48,099 nucleotides of DNA. It comes from Candidatus Sumerlaeaceae bacterium. GTDB lineage: Bacteria; Sumerlaeota; Sumerlaeia; Sumerlaeales; Sumerlaeaceae. Both the position numbers and the translations under genes were made by a program. Positions 19,330-27,138 of this stretch are shown piece by piece. Numbering within the stretch: position 1 is the first letter of the stretch; each line of letters starts with the position of its first letter. The stretch spans positions 1 to 48,099 of the forward strand of contig JAIBAT010000129.1 in assembly GCA_019695055.1 (NCBI GenBank), written 5' to 3'. Under the pieces are notes generated by a model that saw only the letters and a program-made list of their open reading frames with translations, was not told the DNA's origin and did not search any database.

Positions 19330-20757
19330 TCAGGCGTCTGCCACGACGGCCTCGTTGGCCTCGAGTCCAAACTTCTCAAGACGATATCGCAGCGTTGCGC
19401 GCGACACACCCAAAAGCCTGGCGGCACGGGTCTTGTTCCCACGGCTGCGTTCAAGGGCCTGCAGCAATAGCGAACGCTCGTGGTCTTCGAGGGAGAAGCC
19501 GGTATCAGGAATCACAAAGGCGTTCTGGGTTCTGAGCTCTGGGTTCTGAGTTGGGAAAGTCTGGGATTGGTTAGGCGTTGTGATTCCAAGATGTGCCTCG
19601 GTGAGGATGTCGCCAGTCAGCATGATGGCTGCGCGCTCAATCTGGTTCTGAAGTTCGCGAACGTTGCCGCACCAAGGATGGGCCAATAGAGCCTCGGCGG
19701 CCTTGGGCGACAGGGTCGGAAGGTGCTTTCCCATTTGGGCACAGAACTTCTTCACAAAAACCATGGCGAGGGGCACGATGTCCTCGCGGCGTTGGCGCAA
19801 CGGGGGAATATGGATCGGGAATACGTTGATGCGGAAAAAGAGGTCGTTGCGAAAGCTCCCCTCTGCCACTGCGCGCGACAGATCCCGGTTCGTAGCGGCA
19901 ATGAAGCGGATGTCGGTTTTGATGGTCTTGTTGCCGCCGACGCGCTCGATCTCCTGGGTTTCGATGGCGCGTAATACTTTTGCCTGGATCGCCGGGCTCA
20001 TCTCGCCGATTTCGTCCAGGAACAGCGTGCCGCCGCTGGCTATCTCAAAGCGCCCGGCCTTGCGCTCGGTGGCTCCCGTGAAGCTCCCTTTTTCATGCCC
20101 GAAGAGTTCGCTTTCGAGAAGCTGCTCGGGGATCGCCGCGCAGTTGATGGCCACAAACGGCCCGGACCGCCGTGGGCTCAGATCGTGCACGGCCCGCGTG
20201 ACGAGTTCCTTGCCCGTCCCGCTTTCCCCTGTCACCAATACGGTGGTGGTGGCCGCGGCCACCTGTCGCACCGTTTCCAGAACATGGCGCATTCCGGGGC
20301 TCTCCGCCACGATGCCATCCAGATTGTACTTCTCGCGCACTTCGCGACGCAATGTCTGGTTTTCGCTGAGGATCTTCCTGATGCTCAGGGCCCGCTCGAT
20401 GGCCAGCAAAAACCTATCTGATTCAAATGGCTTTGTCGCATAATCAATCGCACCAGCCTGCATCGCTTCCACTGCGCTTTCGATGCTTCCAAACGCTGTA
20501 ATGACCATCACGGGTGTCTCGGCGCTGCGCTCCTTAATGCGGCGCAGCAGTTCCATGCCGTCCATCTCCGGCATCCGGATATCGGTAATCACGAGGTCAA
20601 AGGGACCCGCCTGAAAATGCCGCCATGCCTCGGCGCCGTCGCGCGCCAGGGTCAGGCCGTAGCCCTTTCCGGCCAGCAGCATTTCCATCAACCGCCGCAG
20701 CCGGTCCTCGTCCTCGGCTATGAGGATCTGCGGTTCCGTTCGCCCGGTGGCGCTCAT
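19330..20757 (-). CDS. NtrC-family sigma-54-dependent response regulator
   Basis: A 475-aa transcription activator. It has a receiver domain (1-125; phospho-acceptor Asp59 in VITDIRMPE, Lys109 in TKPF), an AAA+ domain (about 145-370; Walker A GESGTGKE at 177-184, Walker B LFLDEIGEM at 246-253, R-finger region), and a C-terminal Fis-type helix-turn-helix (NKTRAARLLGVSRATLRYRL). The sigma-54 contact loop reads GSFTGA rather than the usual GAFTGA. Residues 403-413 (TQNPELRTQNA), in the linker between AAA+ and HTH, are encoded by a perfect-period 7-nt tandem repeat. Its ATG overlaps the stop of the cognate sensor kinase (ATGA), so the two form a two-component operon. Confidence 0.95.
   Translation of the reverse strand: MSATGRTEPQILIAEDEDRLRRLMEMLLAGKGYGLTLARDGAEAWRHFQAGPFDLVITDIRMPEMDGMELLRRIKERSAETPVMVITAFGSIESAVEAMQAGAIDYATKPFESDRFLLAIERALSIRKILSENQTLRREVREKYNLDGIVAESPGMRHVLETVRQVAAATTTVLVTGESGTGKELVTRAVHDLSPRRSGPFVAINCAAIPEQLLESELFGHEKGSFTGATERKAGRFEIASGGTLFLDEIGEMSPAIQAKVLRAIETQEIERVGGNKTIKTDIRFIAATNRDLSRAVAEGSFRNDLFFRINVFPIHIPPLRQRREDIVPLAMVFVKKFCAQMGKHLPTLSPKAAEALLAHPWCGNVRELQNQIERAAIMLTGDILTEAHLGITTPNQSQTFPTQNPELRTQNAFVIPDTGFSLEDHERSLLLQALERSRGNKTRAARLLGVSRATLRYRLEKFGLEANEAVVADA
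19523..19553 (-). repeat. Heptanucleotide tandem repeat inside the ntrC-like gene
   Basis: Read on the coding strand, four successive 7-mers occur: CTCAGAA, CCCAGAG, CTCAGAA, CCCAGAA. They translate in frame as part of a linker between the AAA+ and DNA-binding domains. A seven-base period is not a multiple of three, so each repeat is read in a different frame and the peptide does not look repetitive. A related repeat with core CAGARTT occurs in leuS. Confidence 0.85.
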
Positions 20758-22238
20758 GCCCGCGCCTCCGCGGCCGGTATACGGATCTCAAATGTCACGC
20801 CCCGCCCCCCGTCGTTGTTACTCACAGCAATCTTCCCACGATGCGCCGTCAGGATCTGGTGTACGATCGAAAGCCCAAGGCCTGTTCCGTCGGTCTTTGT
20901 CGTGAAAAATGGATCATAGATCTTCGGCAGATCCTCCTCACTGATACCGCCGCCCTGATCTGTAAACCTCACCTCAACCGTGTCCTCAAGCACCTGAGTG
21001 GAAATGCCAAGTGTTCCCCCGTCCGGCATGGCTTGATCCGCATTTATGATGAGATTTAGGAAAACCTGATGTAGCTGATCCGGATCACCCATGACGCTGG
21101 CCTTGCGGCGGCTGAGCTTCGGCACAATCTGGAGCCGGGGGTTCCGCAGCGATCCATAGCTCAGGACCACAGCCCCCAGTAACTTGTTGAGGTTGACCTC
21201 CTCGGCGTGGATCGGCTTGGGGCGGGCGAACGCCAAAAAATCCTTAACCCGGTCGTCAAGACGGCGCACCTCGTCCTTGATGTACGAGGCCACCTCCTGA
21301 CGCTCCGATTCGGGGCGCGATGGATCCAGCATGATCTCCACACTGCTCATGATGATACCCAGCGGGTTTTTAATTTCGTGGGCGATGCCACTGACCAGCT
21401 GACCCAGCATCGCAAGATTGCGACTCTGAACGAGCTGAGTCTCGAGACGCTTGCGCTGGTCAATGTCGCGCATAATGCCGACGATAAACTCCACGTCGCC
21501 GCGCGCGTTCTTGATGGGCGAGTAGTTTGTTTCGATCCACCGCTCCTTACCACCCGTTGTGGTTATTAACATCTCGCGGGGAACTGGAACCGAATCACGG
21601 TGGAAGAAGACCTTCGCCGGGCAAAGAGCCTCGCTGCCCATGCTCTCGCCAGCCTCGTTGTGGCATTTCAGGACGTTCGAGCATTCATAGGTTTCCATGA
21701 CGGCTGCGCCCTGTCGCCAGCCGGTAATCTTCTCGCAGGCCGGATTGAAATAAACGATGCGATTCTCGCGGTTGAAGATGAACACGCCGTCCGTGGATGG
21801 GTCGAGAACGTTCTCCAGCCGGGGCAGCGCGCTGGGGTCTGGATCCACGAAACTGATGGCCAGGGCCACGTCCAGTGGGTTGTCCGGGCGTTCGCCCGCC
21901 ACGGCGGAGATGGGTGCCACTCGAAGGAATGTCTGGCTCTGGTCTTCGTGAAGGAAGTAGGTCGAACTCTTGCCGTCCTCGGCGGTAAGCGCGGCGTCGA
22001 GGGTTTCCTCAAGGCCACTGAGGCCGGATTTCGGAAACGCAGCCATCAGGAAACCCTCGAAACTGTCGTTGAGGGAGAAGCTGACCTTGGAGAATCTCAT
22101 GCGGGCCTTGGCATTCGCGAAGATGATCCGGAGAGATCCGTTGAGTAGCACAGTTGGATCCGAAATGCCCTCAAGAAGGTTGATTAAAACGCGAACACTT
22201 GGGGCCTCAGACGCTACGGCGGCAAATCTATTTGGCAT
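20754..22238 (-). CDS. PAS-domain sensor histidine kinase (NtrB-like), partner of the sigma-54 regulator
   Basis: A soluble sensor of about 494 aa with no membrane segment. A first PAS-like region (residues about 10-135) is followed by a second PAS (about 140-260) with a cysteine-rich loop (Cys186, Cys192, Cys206, in ECSNVLKC and LCPAK). Then come the HisKA phosphorylation site His287 (SGIAHEIKNPLG) and an ATPase domain (NLIINADQAM; DQGGGIS; FFTTKTDGTGLGLSIV). The cysteines could bind a cofactor or sense redox; that is speculative. I chose the ATG at 22238; a GTG at 22316 would add 26 residues. Its stop overlaps the regulator start, so phosphotransfer to Asp59 of the neighbour is very likely. 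Confidence 0.92.
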   Translation of the reverse strand: MPNRFAAVASEAPSVRVLINLLEGISDPTVLLNGSLRIIFANAKARMRFSKVSFSLNDSFEGFLMAAFPKSGLSGLEETLDAALTAEDGKSSTYFLHEDQSQTFLRVAPISAVAGERPDNPLDVALAISFVDPDPSALPRLENVLDPSTDGVFIFNRENRIVYFNPACEKITGWRQGAAVMETYECSNVLKCHNEAGESMGSEALCPAKVFFHRDSVPVPREMLITTTGGKERWIETNYSPIKNARGDVEFIVGIMRDIDQRKRLETQLVQSRNLAMLGQLVSGIAHEIKNPLGIIMSSVEIMLDPSRPESERQEVASYIKDEVRRLDDRVKDFLAFARPKPIHAEEVNLNKLLGAVVLSYGSLRNPRLQIVPKLSRRKASVMGDPDQLHQVFLNLIINADQAMPDGGTLGISTQVLEDTVEVRFTDQGGGISEEDLPKIYDPFFTTKTDGTGLGLSIVHQILTAHRGKIAVSNNDGGRGVTFEIRIPAAEARA

Positions 22239-22298
22239 TGGGTATCTGGGGTCTCCGAAAAGCGGACTGCCTTGGTACGGTATCCTACCCCATGGGGA

Positions 22299-22316
22299 GT
22301 GGCTTATTTCAGCCAC
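22299..22316 (-). promoter_or_regulatory. Hairpin upstream of the sensor kinase gene
   Basis: A perfect 6-bp stem (GTGGCT / AGCCAC) around a 6-base loop lies between the 291-aa hypothetical gene and the sensor kinase, 61-78 bases before the chosen kinase ATG. It has no T-run, so it is not a classical terminator. A 10-base palindrome CCCCATGGGG (22287-22296) is next to it. It could be an operator or an mRNA structure; the evidence is only the symmetry. Confidence 0.35.
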
Positions 22317-22344
22317 TTGAAAAAGGGGGTATTTCCGGCCTGAA

Positions 22345-23220
22345 TCACGATTGGAGCATGAGGAAGGGGTAGTTTTTCCGGCGCCAGAAGTTGTCGATAA
22401 CCTCCTCGATTAGGGGGTTTTCTCGCAGGAATTCCTTAAGGCGCGACCCCGGACCGTAACGACTGCAAACCTCCCGAGTGGCCAACTCGAAATCTGAATC
22501 CTCGGGATCTTCACGTCCATTGTCCCGTGCCAAAGCCAGCGCAGACAACTGAATTAAAACGATTTGCAGGATGAGCAGGTTTGCATCACGCAGGATGGGC
22601 CATCGGGCAGTTTGGCCAAGCAATTCGAAACTGCCAATCAGGTAATCCTCGAATCTCGCTCGTTGCGACAGATTCATCTGGTCCAAATCCCTCTGGCCCA
22701 GAGTGGCCTTGAAAGGCTCAATCCTGATGCTTCCCACACCTGCCATCTGTTTGCCATAGCGCGCCGCCATGCCCGCCATGGAGCTCCAAATCCCTCGCTT
22801 CTGCCACCCCGAATTTCCGTAGCCTGCCATCATTGCCACGAACATCCGGCGGATCTTCACCGTTGGGGCTTGCCGAGCGGCCACCCTGTAAACATCGGTA
22901 AATCCGGAGCGCCGATTTGCCTCCAAGAAGTCGCGTAACTCCTTTTCCGACAGAAGTCCAGCTGGCGCCATGGGCTCCCGTGGGCCATGGAGTTGCTGAT
23001 GATACGCATCGAGGAAATTCAGGAACACATTCAGCGAAATGATCCGAGTGGAAAGCGCCTGGGATTCCGACGCCCCCCCCAAGAGCAATTCCCGAAGGGC
23101 ATCCTTTAGATCCCCAAGAGATTCCGGCGCGATGCCGACGTGATCCGTCACCGGAACCGCAGGGAGGTTAAGTTCAGGGGGTTTGGACAGCGGGCTTGGC
23201 CTCCGCGGCGGTTTCCTCAT
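22345..23220 (-). CDS. Hypothetical protein, 291 aa
   Basis: I do not recognise this protein. It is largely helical, with a Pro/Arg-rich N-terminus (MRKPPRRPSPLSKPPELNLP), no signal peptide, and one hydrophobic stretch (ANLLILQIVLIQLSALALA) too polar at its edges to be a clear membrane anchor. The ending (ENPLIEEVIDNFWRRKNYPF) is charged and aromatic. The ATG at 23220 overlaps the upstream zinc-ribbon gene by 47 bases in another frame; a GTG at 23151 just after that gene's stop is an alternative start that removes the odd N-terminus. It sits upstream of the NtrB/NtrC-like pair on the same strand and could be part of that signalling operon. Confidence 0.7.
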   Translation of the reverse strand: MRKPPRRPSPLSKPPELNLPAVPVTDHVGIAPESLGDLKDALRELLLGGASESQALSTRIISLNVFLNFLDAYHQQLHGPREPMAPAGLLSEKELRDFLEANRRSGFTDVYRVAARQAPTVKIRRMFVAMMAGYGNSGWQKRGIWSSMAGMAARYGKQMAGVGSIRIEPFKATLGQRDLDQMNLSQRARFEDYLIGSFELLGQTARWPILRDANLLILQIVLIQLSALALARDNGREDPEDSDFELATREVCSRYGPGSRLKEFLRENPLIEEVIDNFWRRKNYPFLMLQS

Positions 23221-23413
23221 CCACGGCGTGGGCCGCCGTCGAGTAAATCTCGGTGTAACCGCAAAGCGCGCAAGTCAGCAACACATACTTATCCGAAGCC
23301 AGTGCCAGCAGATTGGGCAATCCCCCTGACAATGGCACCATCCGCGTCACCGCGCTTTTACCACAGCATTTGGCGCAATGAAAATTGGTGCGGAGTTTTT
23401 CCTCGAATTTCAT
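23174..23413 (-). CDS. Small zinc-ribbon protein
   Basis: A 79-aa protein with two CxxC knuckles: FHCAKCCGKSA near residue 10 and LTCALCGYTEIYS near 45. Together they would bind one zinc ion. The arrangement resembles the small 'nucleic-acid-binding Zn-ribbon' proteins (DUF2082 type), whose role is unknown. The start at 23413 (MKFEEKLRTN) is chosen because it gives the usual compact form. The C-terminal 20 residues are Ala/Glu-rich and disordered. It overlaps the start of the 291-aa hypothetical gene, which implies a shared transcript. It diverges from the lipoprotein gene at 23558. Confidence 0.82.
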   Translation of the reverse strand: MKFEEKLRTNFHCAKCCGKSAVTRMVPLSGGLPNLLALASDKYVLLTCALCGYTEIYSTAAHAVDEETAAEAKPAVQTP

Positions 23414-23557
23414 GGCCCCCGGTTCTTGTGCCCTTGGTGTCTCTGCCCAAATTATTCGGCCGACCCGCATTCCATTCGCACCCGGCGAATTTCTCGCTTA
23501 AAACCATCGGAAAACTGTAGACCCCCGCGGCACAGTAACATCAAGCAAGGCGGACAA

Positions 23558-24112
23558 ATGATTCAGACAGCCCCAAAACGCACCCGGTGGATGGCGCCCG
23601 TTGTGGGCCTCACGCTGGCGCTCTTTGCGCTTACGGCGTGCGACAAGGACGAATACGAAATCAATCAGGATTGGTCCATCAACGTCTTCAAGCCCGGCCC
23701 CAAGTGGCCCATCATGAAGAACATGAAGCCCCTCGAAAAGGAAGTTTTCGGGCGATTTGGAAAGCCTGACGCCTTCCACGTTCTTTGGAGCCCCGATGGA
23801 ACCATCAAGAGCCGCTCGGAACTGGACGACCGCGGCAAGGAAGTGCAGAAAGCCAAGACGCTCCCCCCGTATACCTGGGTTTACGCGGGTCTGGGCAAGG
23901 AAATCTACTTCAGCCCCACGACTTATACCGAAAAGCCCATCAGGGACGATCTTCGCCTCATCATGAAGTATGGCGACCCCGAGGACGTCAAGGATCAGGG
24001 GAACATCAAGCAGTGGACCTTCTACAGCGTGGGCAAAATGTACAAGATTTCCAACGGCAAGATCATCGACGAAAAGGACTTCCCCGCCATGGGCCGGTTT
24101 ACCAAGATGTAG
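23558..24112 (+). CDS. Predicted lipoprotein, 184 aa
   Basis: An exported lipoprotein of unknown function. The N-terminus has basic residues, a hydrophobic helix and a lipobox LTAC with the lipidated Cys at residue 28; Asp follows it (CDKDEYE). The rest is soluble and rich in Lys, aromatic residues and Pro. WSPDGTIKSRSEL and YTWVYAGLGKEIYFS suggest a beta-rich fold, and KQWTFYSVGKMYKISNGKIIDE closes the chain. The ATG at 23558 is preceded by AAGGCGG. The gene is alone, 354 bases before infC on the same strand. A 'small OmlA/BamE-like' fold is conceivable but not shown. Confidence 0.8.
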   Translation: MIQTAPKRTRWMAPVVGLTLALFALTACDKDEYEINQDWSINVFKPGPKWPIMKNMKPLEKEVFGRFGKPDAFHVLWSPDGTIKSRSELDDRGKEVQKAKTLPPYTWVYAGLGKEIYFSPTTYTEKPIRDDLRLIMKYGDPEDVKDQGNIKQWTFYSVGKMYKISNGKIIDEKDFPAMGRFTKM

Positions 24113-24466
24113 GCTGCCCCCCTCCTGGCGTGAATAACTGGGACGGGTTATCTGTTAGAAGGCTTGGTTTTACGCCGGTGCGGTTTGCTGGCATTGGAAG
24201 CAGGGATTGGCAAATCTCTCACCCCCTTGCGGCCCGTTTGGGTCTGCGTCCGGGGTCTTTGGCGGAAGTACTGGCCGAATGCATGGTTTTTGAGCCATGC
24301 ATGATGGCACAAGTTTAAGCCGGAGAAAGAGCGATGCGTCGCCCTCTTCTCCGGCTTTTTTGTTTTTCCGGGCACCGGCCCGTTTTGATTTGCACTTTGA
24401 ATCAATCCCGGTGGAGAAAGGTGGTACTTACGAAACTGACAAGGTTTTATCAACAGGAGGCTGGCC
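24113..24466 (+). promoter_or_regulatory. Leader region of the infC-rpmI-rplT operon
   Basis: A gap of 354 bases between the lipoprotein stop and infC. In order it holds about 165 bases without a clear gene; a 7-bp hairpin (TGCATGG / CCATGCA, 24280-24301); a possible 11-codon ORF starting inside that hairpin (ATG 24283, stop TAA 24316-24318); a strong intrinsic terminator (24317-24367); an AT-rich 6-bp stem (TTGATT / AATCAA, 24385-24405); and the infC Shine-Dalgarno. IF3/L20 operons in other phyla are controlled by such leaders, often with L20 binding. Whether this one attenuates, or simply ends the lipoprotein transcript before a new promoter, cannot be decided by eye. Confidence 0.55.
24317..24367 (+). 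terminator. Intrinsic terminator or attenuator upstream of infC
   Basis: A perfect 11-bp stem (AAGCCGGAGAA at 24317-24327 with TTCTCCGGCTT at 24347-24357) is followed by TTTTTTGTTTTT. It ends 100 bases before the infC start and 255 bases after the lipoprotein stop. The stop codon of the small leader ORF overlaps the first bases of the stem. Confidence 0.88.
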
Positions 24467-24469
24467 ATT
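24455..24469 (+). promoter_or_regulatory. infC Shine-Dalgarno and ATT start codon
   Basis: AGGAGG at 24455-24460 is followed six bases later by ATT (24467-24469). Upstream in frame there is a TGA at 24437-24439 and no ATG, GTG or TTG between it and the GTG at 24485. The ATT therefore explains the protein start best, matching the AUU start known for infC in Escherichia coli, where IF3 represses its own translation. Confidence 0.85.
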
Positions 24470-24976
24470 AAGGATACTATTCGCGTGAATCATGAGATTC
24501 GCGTGCGCGAAGTAAGGTTGATCGATCAGGACAATCAGCAGGTTGGGGTTGTCCCAATCCAGCAGGCGCTGACGATGGCCCAGGAAGCCGAACTTGACCT
24601 GGTGGAAGTCGCACCGGGGGCAAAACCGCCGGTCTGCAAGATCGTGGATTTTAAGAAGATCATCTACGAGCAGAAACGAAGGGCGCGCGAATCCCGCAAG
24701 CGACAGAAGACCATCGAGGTCAAGGAAGTCAAGATGCGGCCCTCCATTGATAAGCACGATTACGAAACCAAGATCAATCATGCCCGGGAGTTCCTTAACG
24801 ACGGCAACAAGGTGAAGTTCACTTTCACCTACAAGGGCCGCGAAAGGGTTCACCAGGACAGAGCGCAGCAGTTGCTCGACCAGATCATCAAGGACCTCGA
24901 CGATATCGGCCAGTCAGAGCATGTCGCAAGGATGAACAACCTGCTCTCCGCCATGATCATGATCAGGAAACGATAG
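24467..24976 (+). CDS. infC: Translation initiation factor IF-3 (ATT start)
   Basis: IF-3 binds the 30S subunit, prevents premature 50S joining and rejects non-canonical start codons. With the ATT start at 24467 it is 169 aa and opens [11 protein letters not shown], as expected of the family; a GTG start at 24485 would cut off the first six residues. The N-domain ([36 protein letters not shown]) and the linker lead to the C-domain ([30 protein letters not shown]). It begins the conserved infC-rpmI-rplT operon, with 76 bases to rpmI. The rare start and close Shine-Dalgarno suggest classical IF3 autoregulation. Confidence 0.97.
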   Translation: MKDTIRVNHEIRVREVRLIDQDNQQVGVVPIQQALTMAQEAELDLVEVAPGAKPPVCKIVDFKKIIYEQKRRARESRKRQKTIEVKEVKMRPSIDKHDYETKINHAREFLNDGNKVKFTFTYKGRERVHQDRAQQLLDQIIKDLDDIGQSEHVARMNNLLSAMIMIRKR

Positions 24977-25052
24977 ACAAGTTTACCAGCGGACCGGCCC
25001 ACCGCCGAGCATCACCGGGCAAGCAGGCAATAGGAAACAAAAGGATAGGGAA

Positions 25053-25250
25053 ATGCCAAAGATTAAGACAAACAGTGGCGCCGCAAAGCGGTTCAAGATT
25101 ACCGCCAACGGCAAGGTGAAGCGCGGAAGCGCCAACCGCCGCCACATCCTCAACAGCAAGACCACCAAGCGCAAGCGCCACCTGCGCGGGGCAAGCTTCG
25201 TCTCCAAGCCCGAGGCCGCCCAAGTTAAGAAGTTATTGGGTTATAAGTAA
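25053..25250 (+). CDS. rpmI: 50S ribosomal protein L35
   Basis: A 65-aa basic ribosomal protein of the large subunit, of usual length. The family pattern is clear: [20 protein letters not shown] at the start, then [23 protein letters not shown] Shine-Dalgarno-like AAAGGATAGGG precedes the ATG. It lies 76 bases after infC and 86 before rplT in the normal order of this operon. In other bacteria L20 represses this gene together with its own. Confidence 0.98.
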   Translation: MPKIKTNSGAAKRFKITANGKVKRGSANRRHILNSKTTKRKRHLRGASFVSKPEAAQVKKLLGYK

Positions 25251-25336
25251 CAGTCGCCGAAACGACCAGCCCCTCCCGGCCCTTGCGGCCGCCACGGGGC
25301 TCACAAGACCAAGGAAGTCTCTGAAGGAGAAGAACA

Positions 25337-25702
25337 ATGCCACGCAGTACAAACAACCCGGCCTCGCGCCAGCGCCGCAAGAAGGTCCTCAACAGGGCCA
25401 AAGGCTTCTATAGCGGCCGCCGCAAGCTGTACCAGAATGCCAAGGAAACCGTAAAGCGCGCGCTACGCTTCAGCTACCGCGACCGACGTGTCCGCAAGCG
25501 CGACTTCCGCACCCTGTGGATCGCCCGCATCAACGCTGCCACCCGCGATAGCGACCTCACCTACAGCCGTTTCATGGCTGGCCTGCGTATTGCCGGCATA
25601 GAGGTCAACCGCAAGGTCCTCGCCGAGCTCGCCATCAACGACCCCGCCGCCTTCGGCGAGTACGTAAAGATCGCCCAGGGAGCACTGGCGAGCCAGCAGT
25701 AA
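25337..25702 (+). CDS. rplT: 50S ribosomal protein L20
   Basis: A 121-aa rRNA-binding protein essential for early assembly of the 50S subunit. It opens with the extended basic arm ([42 protein letters not shown]) and continues with the globular part ([40 protein letters not shown]). Length and start are standard; GAAGGAGAAG precedes the ATG. It ends the infC operon and is followed by a strong terminator. In known systems L20 also binds its own operon mRNA as a repressor. Confidence 0.98.
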   Translation: MPRSTNNPASRQRRKKVLNRAKGFYSGRRKLYQNAKETVKRALRFSYRDRRVRKRDFRTLWIARINAATRDSDLTYSRFMAGLRIAGIEVNRKVLAELAINDPAAFGEYVKIAQGALASQQ

Positions 25703-25739
25703 GCTTAAAGCAAACCATCAGCGCTTGAGATATTAACGG

Positions 25740-25776
25740 GCCCGGATTGCAATTAGCAATCCGGGCTGTTTCTTTT
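25740..25776 (+). terminator. Intrinsic terminator after rplT
   Basis: A perfect 11-bp stem (GCCCGGATTGC at 25740-25750 with GCAATCCGGGC at 25756-25766) around AATTA, followed by TGTTTCTTTT. It closes the infC-rpmI-rplT operon 37 bases after the rplT stop. Confidence 0.92.
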
Positions 25777-25888
25777 CTGTGAAACTCAGTTCTCCCGGCT
25801 CGATCAATCCACTTCATGAGGCGGGTTAGCGGTCCTGCCCTCAATTTCGCCTTTGCCTCTCCCTCGCCGGCCATCCTATGTCGTTATC

Positions 25889-26581
25889 ATGAACCGGGAT
25901 CATATCAAAGGCTTTTTCGACGCGTGGGATCTCTACGACCGCGTTCTCGACCACAATTACATGTTTCACGACGAGCTCTACGCCAGCCTTGCCACCGCCC
26001 TTGACGCTCGCTTCGTAAACCGCCCGTTCTCAATTCTTGATCTCGGCTGCGGCAGTGCCCGCCATCTCGCCCGCACCCTCGTGCCTCACACCATCACCCG
26101 CTATACCGGATGCGACATTTCCGACGTCGCCCTCGCCCACGCACGCCGGAACCTCGCGCCGCTAGACTGCCCTGTGGAGCTAAATCAAACCGACCTGCTG
26201 CAAGGCATCCTCCAGGGCGATACCCGGTACGATGTCATTTTCTCCAGCTACGCCCTCCATCATCTCGACACTGCCGCCAAGGCCCAATTCTTCCAGCACG
26301 CGCGCAACCGCCTGGCTCCCGGCGGCATCCTTGTGCTAATCGATATTGCGCGCGAAGAGCATCAGGATCTCGCCGCTTATCTGGATGCCTATTGTGGTTG
26401 GATTCAGGCCGATTGGGACGCCCTGCCCCAGAACGGGCTCGATTACATCTTCGACCACATCCGAAACAACGACTACCCCGAATCACCCTCAGCTCTGAAA
26501 GCCATGGCTCAATCCGCAGGGTTTACGCGCAGCGAAACACTCCAAAGCGCCAGGTGGCACCATCTTTGGACGTTTGAATGA
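25889..26581 (+). CDS. Class I SAM-dependent methyltransferase
   Basis: A 230-aa Rossmann-fold methyltransferase. Motif I is ILDLGCGSARHLA (residues 49-61), an acidic post-I residue lies in GCDISDVALA, motif II is in YDVIFSSYALHHLD, and motif III is in RLAPGGILVLIDIA. The N-terminus (HIKGFFDAWDLYDRVLDHNYMFH) is helical and probably shapes the substrate pocket; the C-terminus has HIRNNDYPES. The ATG at 25889 is chosen over a start at 25853 because homologues begin near the helical DAWDLYD segment; no clear Shine-Dalgarno is present. It stands alone, and the substrate cannot be inferred. Confidence 0.88.
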   Translation: MNRDHIKGFFDAWDLYDRVLDHNYMFHDELYASLATALDARFVNRPFSILDLGCGSARHLARTLVPHTITRYTGCDISDVALAHARRNLAPLDCPVELNQTDLLQGILQGDTRYDVIFSSYALHHLDTAAKAQFFQHARNRLAPGGILVLIDIAREEHQDLAAYLDAYCGWIQADWDALPQNGLDYIFDHIRNNDYPESPSALKAMAQSAGFTRSETLQSARWHHLWTFE

Positions 26582-26725
26582 GGCAGCAATCCTGGAACCC
26601 CGCGGGGATTGAAAGAAACGACGGGTTGACAACTGACACTGGGGACGGCCGAATGGCAACGGCACCATAAGTTGGAGCCCCATTAACCTTTAGACATCCC
26701 GACCATCCCTCATCGAGGAGGCAAC

Positions 26726-27127
26726 ATGAGTACCGAAACGCAGGTTCCCGCGAACCCGAAGGGCATGACCATTACCGGTTGGGTCATTGGCGGACTACCA
26801 GCCCTGATGATGATCGCTACCTCCCCCATGGCCATTATGAAACACCCAAAAGCGATTGAAGGAATGCAGAAATATGGCTATCCGGAGAGCTCCATGGTCG
26901 TCCTCGGTATCGCCGAATTGGTCAGCGCGCTGCTATACGTCATCCCGAAGACTTCCATCCTTGGGGCAATCCTGCTCACGGGCTACCTCGGCGGCGCCGT
27001 TGCGACCCATGTGCGCGCGAGCGAGGCAACCTACTTTATCCCAATCCTTTTCGGGGTACTCTTCTGGGCGGGCCTCTGGTGCCGCAACCCAAGCCTCAGG
27101 GCGCTGATCCCCTACAATCAGAGATAA
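26726..27127 (+). CDS. DoxX-like family membrane protein
   Basis: A 133-aa protein with four predicted membrane helices: GWVIGGLPALMMIATSPM, VVLGIAELVSALLYVIP, ILGAILLTGYLGGAVATHV and YFIPILFGVLFWAGLW. The segment TGYLGGAVATHVR is characteristic of DoxX-like proteins, a family of small membrane subunits linked in some members to quinone oxidoreductases. The ATG at 26726 has a strong Shine-Dalgarno (CGAGGAGG). It is monocistronic and converges with the thioredoxin-like gene at 27139. The function is only known at family level. Confidence 0.9.
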   Translation: MSTETQVPANPKGMTITGWVIGGLPALMMIATSPMAIMKHPKAIEGMQKYGYPESSMVVLGIAELVSALLYVIPKTSILGAILLTGYLGGAVATHVRASEATYFIPILFGVLFWAGLWCRNPSLRALIPYNQR

Positions 27128-27138
27128 ACAGTTCACCG

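Noticed and set aside
24113..24316. tRNA or 6S-like RNA in the infC leader
   Set aside because: No T-loop consensus, acceptor stem or CCA; only short hairpins are present.
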